Source of the DNA: Strigamia acuminata
Lineage: Eukaryota > Arthropoda > Chilopoda > Geophilomorpha > Linotaeniidae
DNA length: 64,000 nucleotides
Direction of reading: 5' to 3'
NCBI GenBank assembly: GCA_949358305.1
Contig: OX442314.1
Coordinates: forward strand, 57,297,369-57,361,368
Shown piece by piece: positions 1 through 9,515 of this stretch (positions are counted from its first letter, which is position 1; the number at the start of each line of letters is the position of its first letter). Below the pieces are notes generated by a model that searched no databases, was not told where the DNA came from, and saw only the letters and a list, made by a program, of their open reading frames with translations. Made by a program: the position numbers and the translations under genes.

Positions 1-1740
1 TTTTTGCTCGTCATGCCGATGTGTTTACAACCCATTTATTTTATGCTATTTGTATTCTTAGTTATTTATCACCTAGAATATTTGTGTTATATATTAGTTA
101 TACGCTTTTTGGATACAGTTATATTTTTATTCAATTTGTATTTTGGGTTTTAAGTGGCATGCAATGCGTATTCACGTGTTTTTCTTGATATTGCATATTG
201 TCACGCGTACAGATCGTCCCGATCAACGACCGATCTGTACCGCCCATTCTGACATTTTAAGTTGCTAAATTCCACCGATAGATGGCATTGCCATCAGGCA
301 GCATCATCGGATCACTTAACTACCTGAATAGGGGGGACATAAGGTGACTTAATGGATAGAAGCACCCAGTTAAGTAAGTTCTCTCCAGGATCTCAAACCT
401 GAATGATCTACTTTGACATTTCACAAAGAAAGACTTGGTGTCAGCCTGTTTTAGGCTTGGCCCTCGTCTCTCCTAACAGTTTATTTGAATTGCTTTGGTC
501 ATATAAGATTGATTGATTTACTTATTTATTTATTGTGTAAGTGTATAAAATTGATTGACATTCAAACTCATGTAAAAAAAAATAGAGTAGACTTTAACTT
601 AGTTAATCTTTACAAATTGATTTAGTCTCGAAAATTTCTGAATAGAAATATCCGGCTTAAGTTAATAAAGAATAATTGGAATTTAACGTTACAAATCTGA
701 GTCATTCCTTACAAACCCCTCATTTATAACTTACGTGGTTTAAACACATTGGGCAGGTAAACCAAATAACAATATCTTGTGCATCATTACGTACGCCATA
801 TTTCTTGAATGTTCTTGGGGTTTTTTCACATATTTATATTGCTCTTTCCGAGTTGTTAGATTATTTATGTATGCGTGGTTAGCCTTACCACATTAGGGTT
901 GCGTATAATACTCTCATATGTTTACATTAGTGTTATTTTTTCTAACTTTCGGATTCTTTATAAATTATTGCTTGCATTGTTGTATGTATATTTTGATTAG
1001 ATATTATCTTTAGTCTCACGTGTTAAGCATGCAGATTAGTTGTACGGCTTATGCATTTTTCGTATTGATACTAACAATTTATACTTTTTTTTGGCTATGT
1101 TAATTTCCTTATTAAGACAGGAGTGATACTTTTGAGCAAGATTTATTTTTTGTTTATACGCCATTGTTGGGCTTGACTTTTCATTCATTTTGTAATTTCA
1201 ATTTATTTATCTACACATATTTTTACTTTTTATAGTTAGTTCAGCCTAAGATTTTGGCATGCTTTGCATCTTTGATTTTATTATGAGTTCCTATAATGTC
1301 ATTTTGTATAAGCGCCGCCTAGCGCACTATGTTAAATACCGGAACAAAACTTTAGGGAACCACTTCGGTTTCCACGTTAACGCTAACACGTTGTCCCTTA
1401 TTCCTACATCCACTTCAATCGCTTTACATCCAACAGATTTGACCCGTACACCCGAGGAGTTGATGCTGTACGATCCACCAGGAAAGCCAGCGTCCTTTAA
1501 AAAGAAATATTGGCTGAACATAGACTCAACATTAAGGCTGAGGGCTTGTCCCACGCGAATGGGTACAGTTACACAGTGATTCTTGCGCCCCCCACAACGT
1601 GAAGGGAACAGTCATGCTATACACTTCAAAACTGCATTAATTGGTATGTCAGCACCTGTTTTATTTAGTGCTGCTTTACCAGTAAAGGCCAGGCAATGTA
1701 AATGCAGCAAGCCTTAAAACGAAGGGATTTGTATCAATTA
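1..1740. other. AT-rich stretch, no gene recognised
   Basis: I see no protein domain or RNA gene here. A 106-codon open frame at 1259-1579 (plus) has no recognisable motif and lies in AT-rich sequence, so I do not call it a gene. A short run of ATTG-like repeats near 505-525 after a GC-richer block (about 240-480) could be the tail of an old non-LTR element, but this is a guess. Confidence 0.4.
208..240. repeat. Short perfect inverted repeat
   Basis: GTACAGATCG at 208-217 is exactly inverted as CGATCTGTAC at 231-240 with a 13-nt spacer. It could form a hairpin in DNA or RNA. No neighbouring gene gives it a role. Confidence 0.6.
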
Positions 1741-1744
1741 CCAG

Positions 1745-2931
1745 TATAAATGCTACATTCACGATGGAATGAAGGTCTTATGATACCAAGACCAAGAGAT
1801 GTAAATGCCACATTCATGTGGAAATGCGGGCTTACAATACATATCCATGTAAATGCCACATTCATGTGGAAATGCGGGCTTACAATACAGAAATTTTCAA
1901 ATGACCAGAGCTCTCTTCTGGTTCCACCGAGACCTGTCAAGTCATCAGTTTATCCAGGGGTGACCACGTGGAGGTAGAGAGTTGGATTTGACACCCCCTT
2001 GCAAACCATGCTGAAAAGCAATGGGAACAAATCAATCGTTTCCAATAAAAATGTTCTGGGACTGGAAAACTTAACATAATTTTAGAGATTACTAAAGTAA
2101 AGTTTTAATTAAAAATTCTTTTCAAATTAAAGAAAAAAATTGATATACAAAACACTAAAGCCAGCATTTTTAAAAAGTTTTTCTAAAAATTGAATTGGAC
2201 TTGTTATCAGATATTGGTTTTTATAAAGGAGATGCATGTTAGTACTAATGATGAAATGTTAAGATTAGTGTTCTTTTTTCACATGGTGACTCACAAAACG
2301 CATATTTTTTCTAATGTAAAACGAAACGTAAATTTTTTTAACAGGAAAACAATATTTTGCCCAAAAATAAGCCTGAAATGCATTTTTACACAAAATGTGC
2401 GATACGTTTACGATAAGAATCCGAAATGGCATTTTCCAGCCCGAAAATATTGTAAATAAAATACTATAATTTACTTATTTTTCACAAAATTGCTAGTTTG
2501 TCCATTCCATATCCGAATTACCACGATTAGTTGACGTAACTTAATTCGGCAACATCGCACGAAAATTTTAACTCGCAGATACTACCTGAAAAATATAAAA
2601 ATGAAAATGGATTACATGAAAATATGTACAAACTCTCAAATTGCGGTAAAATGTTACGCATTACGTGAGAAATAACCAGTTTTAACCTTCAATTCAGGTA
2701 AAATCATCGCCTCCGCGTCAGTACCGAAACGTATACAACAACAAATGTGTTTTCTTTGTCTCGACTGGATACGGGGTTCACCGGCGAAAATCAAGACATA
2801 TCCAGTCTAGACAGAACAAATCTCTAAGCAAATCTCGCCGTATATTCTCACTTCCTTGATATTCAAGTAACCTCCTTGCTTGAATGATATCACATGTAAG
2901 CACATTTGCATTTAAATCGCATAATTAGAAA
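1745..2931. repeat. Dispersed 1.2-kb repeat, copy 1
   Basis: This stretch matches 35705-36885 over nearly its full length with moderate divergence and small indels. It begins with two or three short units carrying the near-palindrome CCACATTCATGTGG followed by AAATGCGGGCTTACAATAC. A well-conserved core follows at about 1905-2005, then AT-rich sequence. No coding capacity is visible, so it looks like a non-autonomous element. The core alone recurs at 47680-47773, and the start unit recurs at the window end (63953-64000). Confidence 0.75.
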
Positions 2932-3215
2932 GAGCTTAATCAAAAAATTCCCTTCTTATTTTAATTATTCTTTTTAATTTCTTTCTTGTCTTGTTTAATT
3001 TTCTTCCACGAAAATATTTATAATTTATTTTTATTTTATTTTTGTATTTAAAGCATTTAATGAATTTCAAATTGAATTTGGGAAGAAGAATGTAGATGAA
3101 GATGCTGTAATTACGATTGATGCTGTAAAAAAGGAACAAGCTGGCAATGTTGAGTATGACCAGTTTTACCGAATACAAAAGTACAGATGAAGTCGTTTGC
3201 ATCGAGAAGTGAGAT

Positions 3216-3440
3216 TTGGATGCTGTATTAACAGCTGACATTTATATCGACACACAAGACCTTTATTTGCCACCTCATTGTCATTTGCAATGCGCCGCCC
3301 ATACGATGAACTTAATTGCATCCTACATATCGAATCATATTGTAAACTTTACACAGATGCTATGCAGAAGTGTGCCAACCTATGGAACCGCTATTCCCGA
3401 CATACGGTTGGACCTGACATAATTCGCATTTTCACAAAGT
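3216..3440 (+). pseudogene. hAT transposase remnant
   Basis: Two overlapping frames together carry hallmarks of the hAT transposase catalytic region. The first reads a PPH...C-A-H-T-x-N-L-I-A stretch at about 3258-3320. The second, shifted by one base, reads a K-C-A-N-L-W-N-R-x-S-R stretch at about 3366-3400. In intact hAT transposases these motifs follow each other in a single frame, so I infer at least one frameshift. The remnant is short, lacks both ends, and runs straight into a Tc1 fragment at 3445. Confidence 0.6.
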
Positions 3441-3444
3441 TTGC

Positions 3445-3760
3445 GTGGCAACTAAATGGAGAGAAGAACACAATGTAGATTGTCAAGTTGGCAGCAGGAG
3501 ACTGAGAAAAACCAACCCACAGAAAGACGAAGACATTGTTACTCATGCCTTAGCCAATCGTTTTGATGGCACACAGGCGGTAAAGGCAGAGATCCACCTG
3601 CAGGTCACTTCAAAGACAATTCAGAGGCTCTTGTGCGAGCACGGGTTTCATGGGCGAGTTGCGGCACAAAAAGACTTCCTCACTGACAACCTTCAAGCTC
3701 AGAGAAGACAGTTTACAGAATTAAACTGCTCAGAAACTGAAACAATGTTGTCTTCTCAGA
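3445..3760 (+). pseudogene. Tc1-like transposase, N-terminal HTH fragment
   Basis: The frame reads a G-S-R-R-L-R-K-T linker, then I-V-T-H-A-L-A-N and T-S-K-T-I-Q-R-L-L-C-E-H-G-F-H-G-R. This is the paired helix-turn-helix DNA-binding region of Tc1-type transposases, normally followed by a DDE catalytic domain. The match fades after about 3725 and the catalytic domain does not follow. A matching C-terminal piece lies at 5190-5510 on the same strand, so the gene looks interrupted and decayed. Confidence 0.75.
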
Positions 3761-3849
3761 CAAGTGTCATGTCAGTGTTGGAGGAATTGGGCAAGTCTGT
3801 GTGCGCAGACCAATCAGAGATAGATTTGACCCAGCTTTTTTACAGCTAA

Positions 3850-5185
3850 AATTAAATACGTATTTAATTTTAAATTTATCTCATATTTATCTAATTTTAG
3901 AAAGTGGTCGATTTGATGTAAACATATGAGGGTGACTGTCTCAGAGCGAACTTGGGCAAATTTGCTGACTCATCGGCTATTCATGTGTCGATATCCTGGG
4001 TCAAGTCTTATTGCTGTGACCGCTTAGCCACCCTCGGTTCCCTGTGTTACTCCAACTCCACACACCGCCTGGTGGCCCCAAGGCTGACCCCTCTTGCGAG
4101 GTGGACTGGCCCAGCTGGGGAGGAGGGAGCTGAGTGGTGTGGTGAGAGAGAGACATTGCTGGGAGAAGAGAGAAGAAATATGTGTGAATACGTGTGAAAA
4201 CCGACACGATTTTACGCGTTTTGATTATTATTGCCACTGTTTATTTGTTTTTCATGTTGATTATTAAATTTTAATTGTTTTTATAATAATGTGAAATTTT
4301 GATATATTGCTGATTTTAATTGCTCATTAATTGATGTGTTGTTAATTTAATTTTGACAAACTATTATTTTATTGTGTTTTATTTGAACCTTTTTGAAATT
4401 ATATTTGTTTAGTTAAAAATAGTTGTTTTTTACTTCAAATCACTTATCTTTTCCATTCCAAGAATTCACCTACTTTTAAATGTGTAACCAATTATCTTGC
4501 GCTCCCCTTTTGGAGCGCATCATCTTTTCTCTGTGTGCTTTACTTGTAGCACAGAAATATTAGTCATTTCCTTTTTGTATATTTAATTATCGTTGTTTGA
4601 AAGAAAGAATAAACCAGTCTTGAGGAAGTTTTTGAGTAGAAAAGTCATGCTTCTTTATTTCTCACAAAAATTACATTTCAATTTGAAATAAGCATTGTTA
4701 TTCAGGGATTTAATTATTTTATCCGCAATACCTTATTGCATTTCAAAATACGGGAGAAATGTTTGTGCTGTCGCGGTACCAATGCCAGAGAGGCAACCCT
4801 TCCTGCTGCAGATTCTGCTCCTCTCACTATTCACCACTGTGACGCTCAGTAACATGGCTTGGAGCCTGTTGTAGCCTCCATGAGTGGCTACATGGATCGT
4901 ACGCGGTTGATTACGATAGAATGTTCATCCAGAGTAACTGACCACATCACTCATGGTGTTCCGACCCTGTGCGTGATGGGACGGTTGCTGGTGTAGAGTG
5001 CCTAATAGCACTGCCGCACAAGGGAGATGAGAGACTCCGACCCCTAGACAACGGGTTAAATGCCAAAACCCCTGTCTCATTCTGACGTGAGTATGCGTCC
5101 CTCCCATTGTAGTAAATCTCCATACTGTCCGCAACACCTTTAAATCAATAGCACAACATACTGTATGGGCCTGAATCAGCACATT
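3850..5185. other. Non-coding stretch between Tc1 halves
   Basis: I recognise no gene. The stretch separates the N- and C-terminal Tc1 fragments and is far longer than the missing catalytic region, so it probably contains inserted sequence. One notable element is a perfect 7-bp hairpin, GCGCTCC at 4499-4505 with GGAGCGC at 4512-4518. Open frames at 3952-4197 (plus) and 4925-5278 (minus) show no known motif. Confidence 0.4.
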
Positions 5186-5189
5186 GAAA

Positions 5190-5510
5190 TTTTGTGTTGT
5201 GGCCAGGCAAAGGGACTGATTTGAACCCTCTAGAAAAAATTTGGACAATTTTAAAGTCAAATCTACAAAAGAGAGCAATTCAGTTACAAATAAAAAATTA
5301 ATTCTTTATGATTTATTTAAATTTACTAAATTATGTCAGACACTTGCTAGAGATACTGATGATCTGTGGGACCAAATACTCGACATTTGCCAACAGCTTG
5401 CATTGTATCCAGAGCTGGCTCCTAATATGGTCACGTCAATGCCAAGGCGCATCCAGAAAGTCATTGACATCGACTGTGAGAAAAAGTATCCAAAAAATTT
5501 TGAAAATCCT
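5190..5510 (+). pseudogene. Tc1-like transposase, C-terminal fragment
   Basis: Around 5195-5250 the sequence reads V-L-W-P-G-K-G-T-D-L-N-P-L-E-K-I-W. This is the Tc1 signature in which the glutamate is the last residue of the catalytic DDE/D triad. After a frame change near 5330 it continues with a D-L-W-D-Q-I segment and S-M-P-R-R-I-Q-K-V-I, the normal C-terminal end of the family. The frame change and the missing middle mark it as dead. It belongs with the fragment at 3445-3760. Confidence 0.75.
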
Positions 5511-6079
5511 CCACTTCGAGCAGGTGCATTTAAGCACCCCAATTATCATCCCGATGATCCTTTAGAACAATTTCAAAATATGTTGCATTTGTTCGAGGTA
5601 TGGGATTGAAACAACGCCGCGGGAGTAAGACGTGGTATGCTGTGAAAACCGAGTGGTTTTACTCAAGTGCAGTTTTTATTAATTCCTAATTCTGTATCAA
5701 TTGCCATTTTTATATTTTCCTAACTTTGTATTTTCTAGTGTTTGTTGCATTTTATCTCAATTTTTAAACTCAATTTATTTTCTCAAACTCATGTACCTAT
5801 TATATCTCCTACCTTCTCACCCTAAATTCCATATCCTACAACTTCCATCTGACCCTTCCAGAAATCCCCTAATTAGGATCACCAATAAGAGAGCGCCACA
5901 TACCCTTTTCCCCCTTCCTTTATTCTCTAGTCTTTTGAAAATAAAATACAACCAGTATTCTTTTTACAACTCACCAAGAAGGTCTCCTTTATTATCACTT
6001 CAATTTACATTTTAACCAAGGCCTGAAGATATCTATATAATACAAGTGTGATTTCACATATGCCGAGCATGTGATGGAG

Positions 6080-6183
6080 CTGGAGAGTTACAACGACATC
6101 TTTTCCGGATGTGGATGCGTCTATACTACAACTGGAGAGTTACGACGACATCTTTTCCGGATGTGGATGCGTCTATACTACAA
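6080..6183. repeat. Two-copy 52-bp tandem duplication
   Basis: Units 6080-6131 and 6132-6183 differ at one visible position (TTACAACGAC versus TTACGACGAC). A third partial unit starts at 6184. The near identity points to a recent duplication. Confidence 0.85.
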
Positions 6184-6589
6184 CTGGAAATGAAATACCA
6201 CGACCACAAATTTTGCAAGGAAGCATCGCGGCTGTGCTCCAATTTAGATCTACCAATTACTGGCATTGGGCCCGAGCGCAGCAAATTGCTATACACAGAG
6301 ATGTCGTACCGCGAAGGTGGATTTATCCGCCTGGCAACACCATCCGGGCGACGAAATAACCTGACAACAAACTGATACCACAACATAAAAGAAACAGAAA
6401 ACATGATCATTTCGGCGCCAATTTAGGCGACGAAATAATCGGCGACGAAACGTGGGCGACGTAATGATTGAACTCCTGCAAATCACGTTGGGATCTTTCT
6501 GATGCTAGTGGCGCTGCGTCGAGAACAGGGCGACACAGAAGCCGCAGTCGAAGGCATCATCACAGGAGTCCTTTCGTGACCCATTTCTT

Positions 6590-6707
6590 GACAGTTCAGT
6601 AGAGTTGAGTTGGCTTTCGAAATTTTGTTCTTGGTGGTGGCATATTTGGCTATCTTATAAATGACCACAAATGGTCACAAACATCGAGTGTTTGTTTCAA
6701 GTTTTTG
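6590..6707. repeat. Dispersed repeat, copy A
   Basis: This matches 18782-18910 with scattered substitutions and a short length difference. Shared landmarks include GTTGGCTTTCGAAATTTT and ATTTGGCTATCT. It carries no coding sequence. The two copies lie outside element 1, one on each side. Confidence 0.75.
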
Positions 6708-6894
6708 GACCCACACGGCAATGAATTGCCCAAATCATGAATTTTTGCACTAAAATGCATAGTTTTGTGCCTAAAATTGCTTTTTATTTAGTTTCAAATT
6801 TTTATTTTAGTGAAAATGTCATGTGAATGATTTACTTGCTGCGTGGGGCGTTATACGTATTTATATACGTACAAGGTTCCTTGCAAGTACCACC

Positions 6895-6898
6895 ATAA
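6895..6898. repeat. Target-site duplication ATAA, left of element 1
   Basis: ATAA directly abuts the outer end of the left LTR and is repeated at 17695-17698 directly outside the right LTR. A 4-bp duplication is within the usual range for Ty3/gypsy integrases. Confidence 0.85.
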
Positions 6899-7521
6899 TG
6901 TGAGTGTTCGGACGGACGCCACGTGGTCGGGGGAGAGCCACGGAGGCGCTGGACGCAACACACACGATAAAACAAACCACGAAATACACGGAGACACAAT
7001 ATAGTTTTAGTTATGGCTTTATTGGATGTCTAGGGGTATGATTGTAGTGTCCCATAGTGTATTTCCCAAGGCGGCGGTTCCTTCGAACCGTCCCTAATCA
7101 GACCGCGTGGCACGGCGGCCATCGGCCGCCATGACACACGAGGTCGGTAATCGGTTTTGGGCCACGCCGCCGAAGTTACGGTTAACGTCCGGCGGACGTG
7201 GCGCAACTGGACGCTCAGGTCCCGGCGGGCGATATCATCGCCACGCCGATAGTTTGGGTTATCTCAATAGCCAGTTTCGGAGGCGGTCGCAACACGACCG
7301 TTCGCCTTGCTGGTTGATCAACAACTCTCTTGTCCCTACGGGGACCAACCACTTCCGGAAGGGCGACTTCCGGGGCCCGATCCTGCTTGACCAAAGGCCC
7401 GCAGCTCCACCTGGTTGCGGGGGACCGCAACAGGCTGCGCGAGATACGAGAGGCGCTGGAGCTGCGCCAAGTGCATTGCCGTTGCAGTGCAGCGACCCGT
7501 GCGCAGGGGCAGCTGGTCACA
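6899..7521 (-). repeat. 3' LTR of element 1
   Basis: This 623-bp LTR is the same length as 17072-17694 and visually identical to it. It lies next to the purine tract, so it is the 3' LTR in minus-strand orientation. AATAAA on the minus strand (7018-7023) is a candidate polyadenylation signal. It is GC-rich and full of short inverted repeats, the longest at about 7105-7139. Open frames inside it are incidental. Confidence 0.93.
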
Positions 7522-7532
7522 TTTCCCCCCCC
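7522..7532 (-). promoter_or_regulatory. Polypurine tract of element 1
   Basis: On the minus strand GGGGGGGGAAA directly precedes the 3' LTR. This is the expected place for the primer of plus-strand DNA synthesis. Confidence 0.85.
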
Positions 7533-8019
7533 TGGAAAAAGGTAAGTACGAGGGGGTACAACGCAATCACTGAAGTGGTTGTTGAAAGTTAACACATCGC
7601 ATTACTTTTCTTTTTTCAGTTTATCAGATGACCATATTTCGGACGAGCCATCAGCTAGAACGAAGATCACCGGTAGGAATGCACTTGGGAAAATAACAAC
7701 ACTACAAAGGAACACACACACACTTACCCCCAGGATGGAAAACTTGTACAATTTAAACACTATTGAAAAATAAAAATGTAAAATAACACTTGTAATTTAA
7801 AAATATATATGAATAAAAAACACTTTTTGAACTTTAAAATCTAACATTTGTAGTTATTGAATCCATTTAACATTAAAAGGTAAGTATGCTAATTTTAACA
7901 CTTTGGAATAATTAATAATAAAAAAAAACTTGTTTTGACAATAAAAAAAAATTATTTCTGGCACTATAAAAGTCTTAACAGGCTTGGCCAAAATCTCCTT
8001 TAAAACGGCGGCGAAAACT
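7533..8019 (-). other. 3' untranslated stretch of element 1
   Basis: AT-rich sequence between the end of the third ORF and the purine tract, with no conserved coding frame. A consensus-like GGTAAGT on the plus strand near 7540 is probably fortuitous. Confidence 0.6.
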
Positions 8020-9294
8020 TCACTGCAGCGATTTCCCCGGTGTGGGTGGCGTATCGTCGGTTTTTGGCTCTTCTTCAGTTTTGTCGTCGACGAATTCTTC
8101 TGCTAGCTTCTTGCGTGACTTCTTATTCGACTTCTTTTTCACGGCGGTAGCTTTGGGCTCGGGAACGACTGGCGGTGGTGGTGGCGGCGTGTGCGACTCC
8201 TCGTTCGATGCGCCGTCAATTTGCATCGCGGTCTCGATCGTTGCTTCGGCGGTGACTACATTGTTGCCGCAAACTGGTGGAGGATCCGCGAATCCCTGGA
8301 ACACGACGTTCGTCGGGCGTTCTCCAACCATCGGCGGCATAATGACAGCCGGCGTCGCTGCTGTATTGGCACCAAACATCGTTTGTGCCGTTTGCGGTAG
8401 TTGGCAGGCCGCTGGAAAAGCGATTGCGGCCGCCGTGGCTTTGGTCGGGATCAGGTTCACAATACCTTGGATTGGTTGAGGACCGTACTGTCCCGCCCAA
8501 GCTGTTCGTAGCTCATCGGGAGTTTTTTCCGTTTGAGCTGGGATTTTCTTAACGAGTGCGCGTGGCGCATTCGATGTGATTGTGGCCGATGGCGCAGTCA
8601 ATTGCTGATGAGCCGCTTTCTCGGCGTCTCTTTTCGCCATTCGGTCCCTATGGTCCGCGTGTTTTTTCGCTCTGTACCGAATTTTTGCTTCGGTATTCAC
8701 GCTTCGTTCACTCAACGTGGGATTTTCGATCGCCACGAGCCGTCTCATTTCCAGCAATTTCTCCGAAATGTTTGGACGGGCGGTCGGTGGTTGGTGAGGA
8801 GCTTGGGCGACGGTACTTTGTACGGTCGCTTTTGTCTCCTCGGCAGCCTTCTTTTTAAGCACAAATGGCTTATGTGGCGGACGAAGAACCTTCTGCGACG
8901 TCGTCGCTGCGGGTTTCTTCGTAGAGATATTAGTAGAGGCAGTCGGCGGCGGTTGAGAGCGTACGCTCTTCGTTGCCGTTTTCTGTCTTTTCTTTGGGGG
9001 TTCCGTCGGTGTGGCATTCGCCACACGCGCTTGTTCCCTGTCTGCGATTTCCTTCTCGCGTTCTGCGCGCGATCGGACGCGCATCCAGTTAATATGTCGG
9101 TGGTGCAGCGGAATCGGCTGACCGGGCAGCGTCATGAACATGACAAACCATTCCTCGAGTGGTTGGTCCGCCAGAACGATTTCGTCTCCGCCGCAGTTCA
9201 TGCACGGGATCCGCGATAGATTCCACAGCGTGATGTAGCCGAAGCCGTTACAGATTGGGCACTGAACCCATTCGTTGTTTCGGTGATTTTCCAT
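8020..9294 (-). CDS. Element 1 third ORF, zinc-binding basic protein, function unknown
   Basis: This 424-residue frame lies after pol, where envelope genes sit in some gypsy elements, but it is not an envelope. I see no signal peptide and no membrane segment. Residues about 12-36 carry two Cys-x2-Cys pairs (C-P-I-C ... C-M-N-C-G-G), a treble-clef or rubredoxin-like zinc site. Lysine-rich patches near residues 100-112 and in the last 60 residues look like nuclear-localisation signals. The middle is rich in Ala, Pro and Thr and is probably disordered. The start is an ATG, and the frame is uninterrupted despite low-complexity composition. How it is translated is unclear: about 220 bp separate it from pol, so a spliced subgenomic RNA is plausible. 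A nucleic-acid-binding accessory role is my inference. Confidence 0.75.
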   Translation of the reverse strand: MENHRNNEWVQCPICNGFGYITLWNLSRIPCMNCGGDEIVLADQPLEEWFVMFMTLPGQPIPLHHRHINWMRVRSRAEREKEIADREQARVANATPTEPPKKRQKTATKSVRSQPPPTASTNISTKKPAATTSQKVLRPPHKPFVLKKKAAEETKATVQSTVAQAPHQPPTARPNISEKLLEMRRLVAIENPTLSERSVNTEAKIRYRAKKHADHRDRMAKRDAEKAAHQQLTAPSATITSNAPRALVKKIPAQTEKTPDELRTAWAGQYGPQPIQGIVNLIPTKATAAAIAFPAACQLPQTAQTMFGANTAATPAVIMPPMVGERPTNVVFQGFADPPPVCGNNVVTAEATIETAMQIDGASNEESHTPPPPPPVVPEPKATAVKKKSNKKSRKKLAEEFVDDKTEEEPKTDDTPPTPGKSLQ

Positions 9295-9515
9295 CGTTTT
9301 TCCAATCTTTTCGTTTCGATTTTCCAGAGAAGTTCCACACGACTGGTCAGTGGCGATCGCAGCGAATAAGTGATTTGGACAACGAATGGTGGTGGCTAAG
9401 TATAGAACCGGAAGACGTTTCGCGAACGTTTAATTGGCGTATGGACCGCAGATGTTTTGTAAACAGTCTGTGATTGGTCCAAATGGGTCTCCCGATTTGA
9501 AGTGTCACCTAGCGG

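Larger units (their letters stand above)
5610..6894. other. Unassigned stretch left of element 1
   Basis: No recognisable gene. It holds a two-copy 52-bp tandem duplication (6080-6183), a dispersed repeat shared with 18782-18910 (6590-6707), and AT-rich sequence. Overlapping open frames at 6109-6410 on both strands show no family features. Confidence 0.4.

Noticed and set aside
5701-6015. 104-codon hydrophobic frame
   Set aside because: It is AT-rich with many Phe and Leu codons from T-runs, with no start context, motif or neighbour supporting a gene.
7107-7592. 161-codon plus-strand frame in the left LTR, repeated at 17280-17705
   Set aside because: It lies wholly in a GC-rich LTR, antisense to the element, with no motif; its conservation is explained by LTR identity.
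8533-9219. 228-codon plus-strand frame opposite the element 1 third ORF
   Set aside because: Shadow of the minus-strand zinc-protein frame. It has no motif of its own and no support from context.
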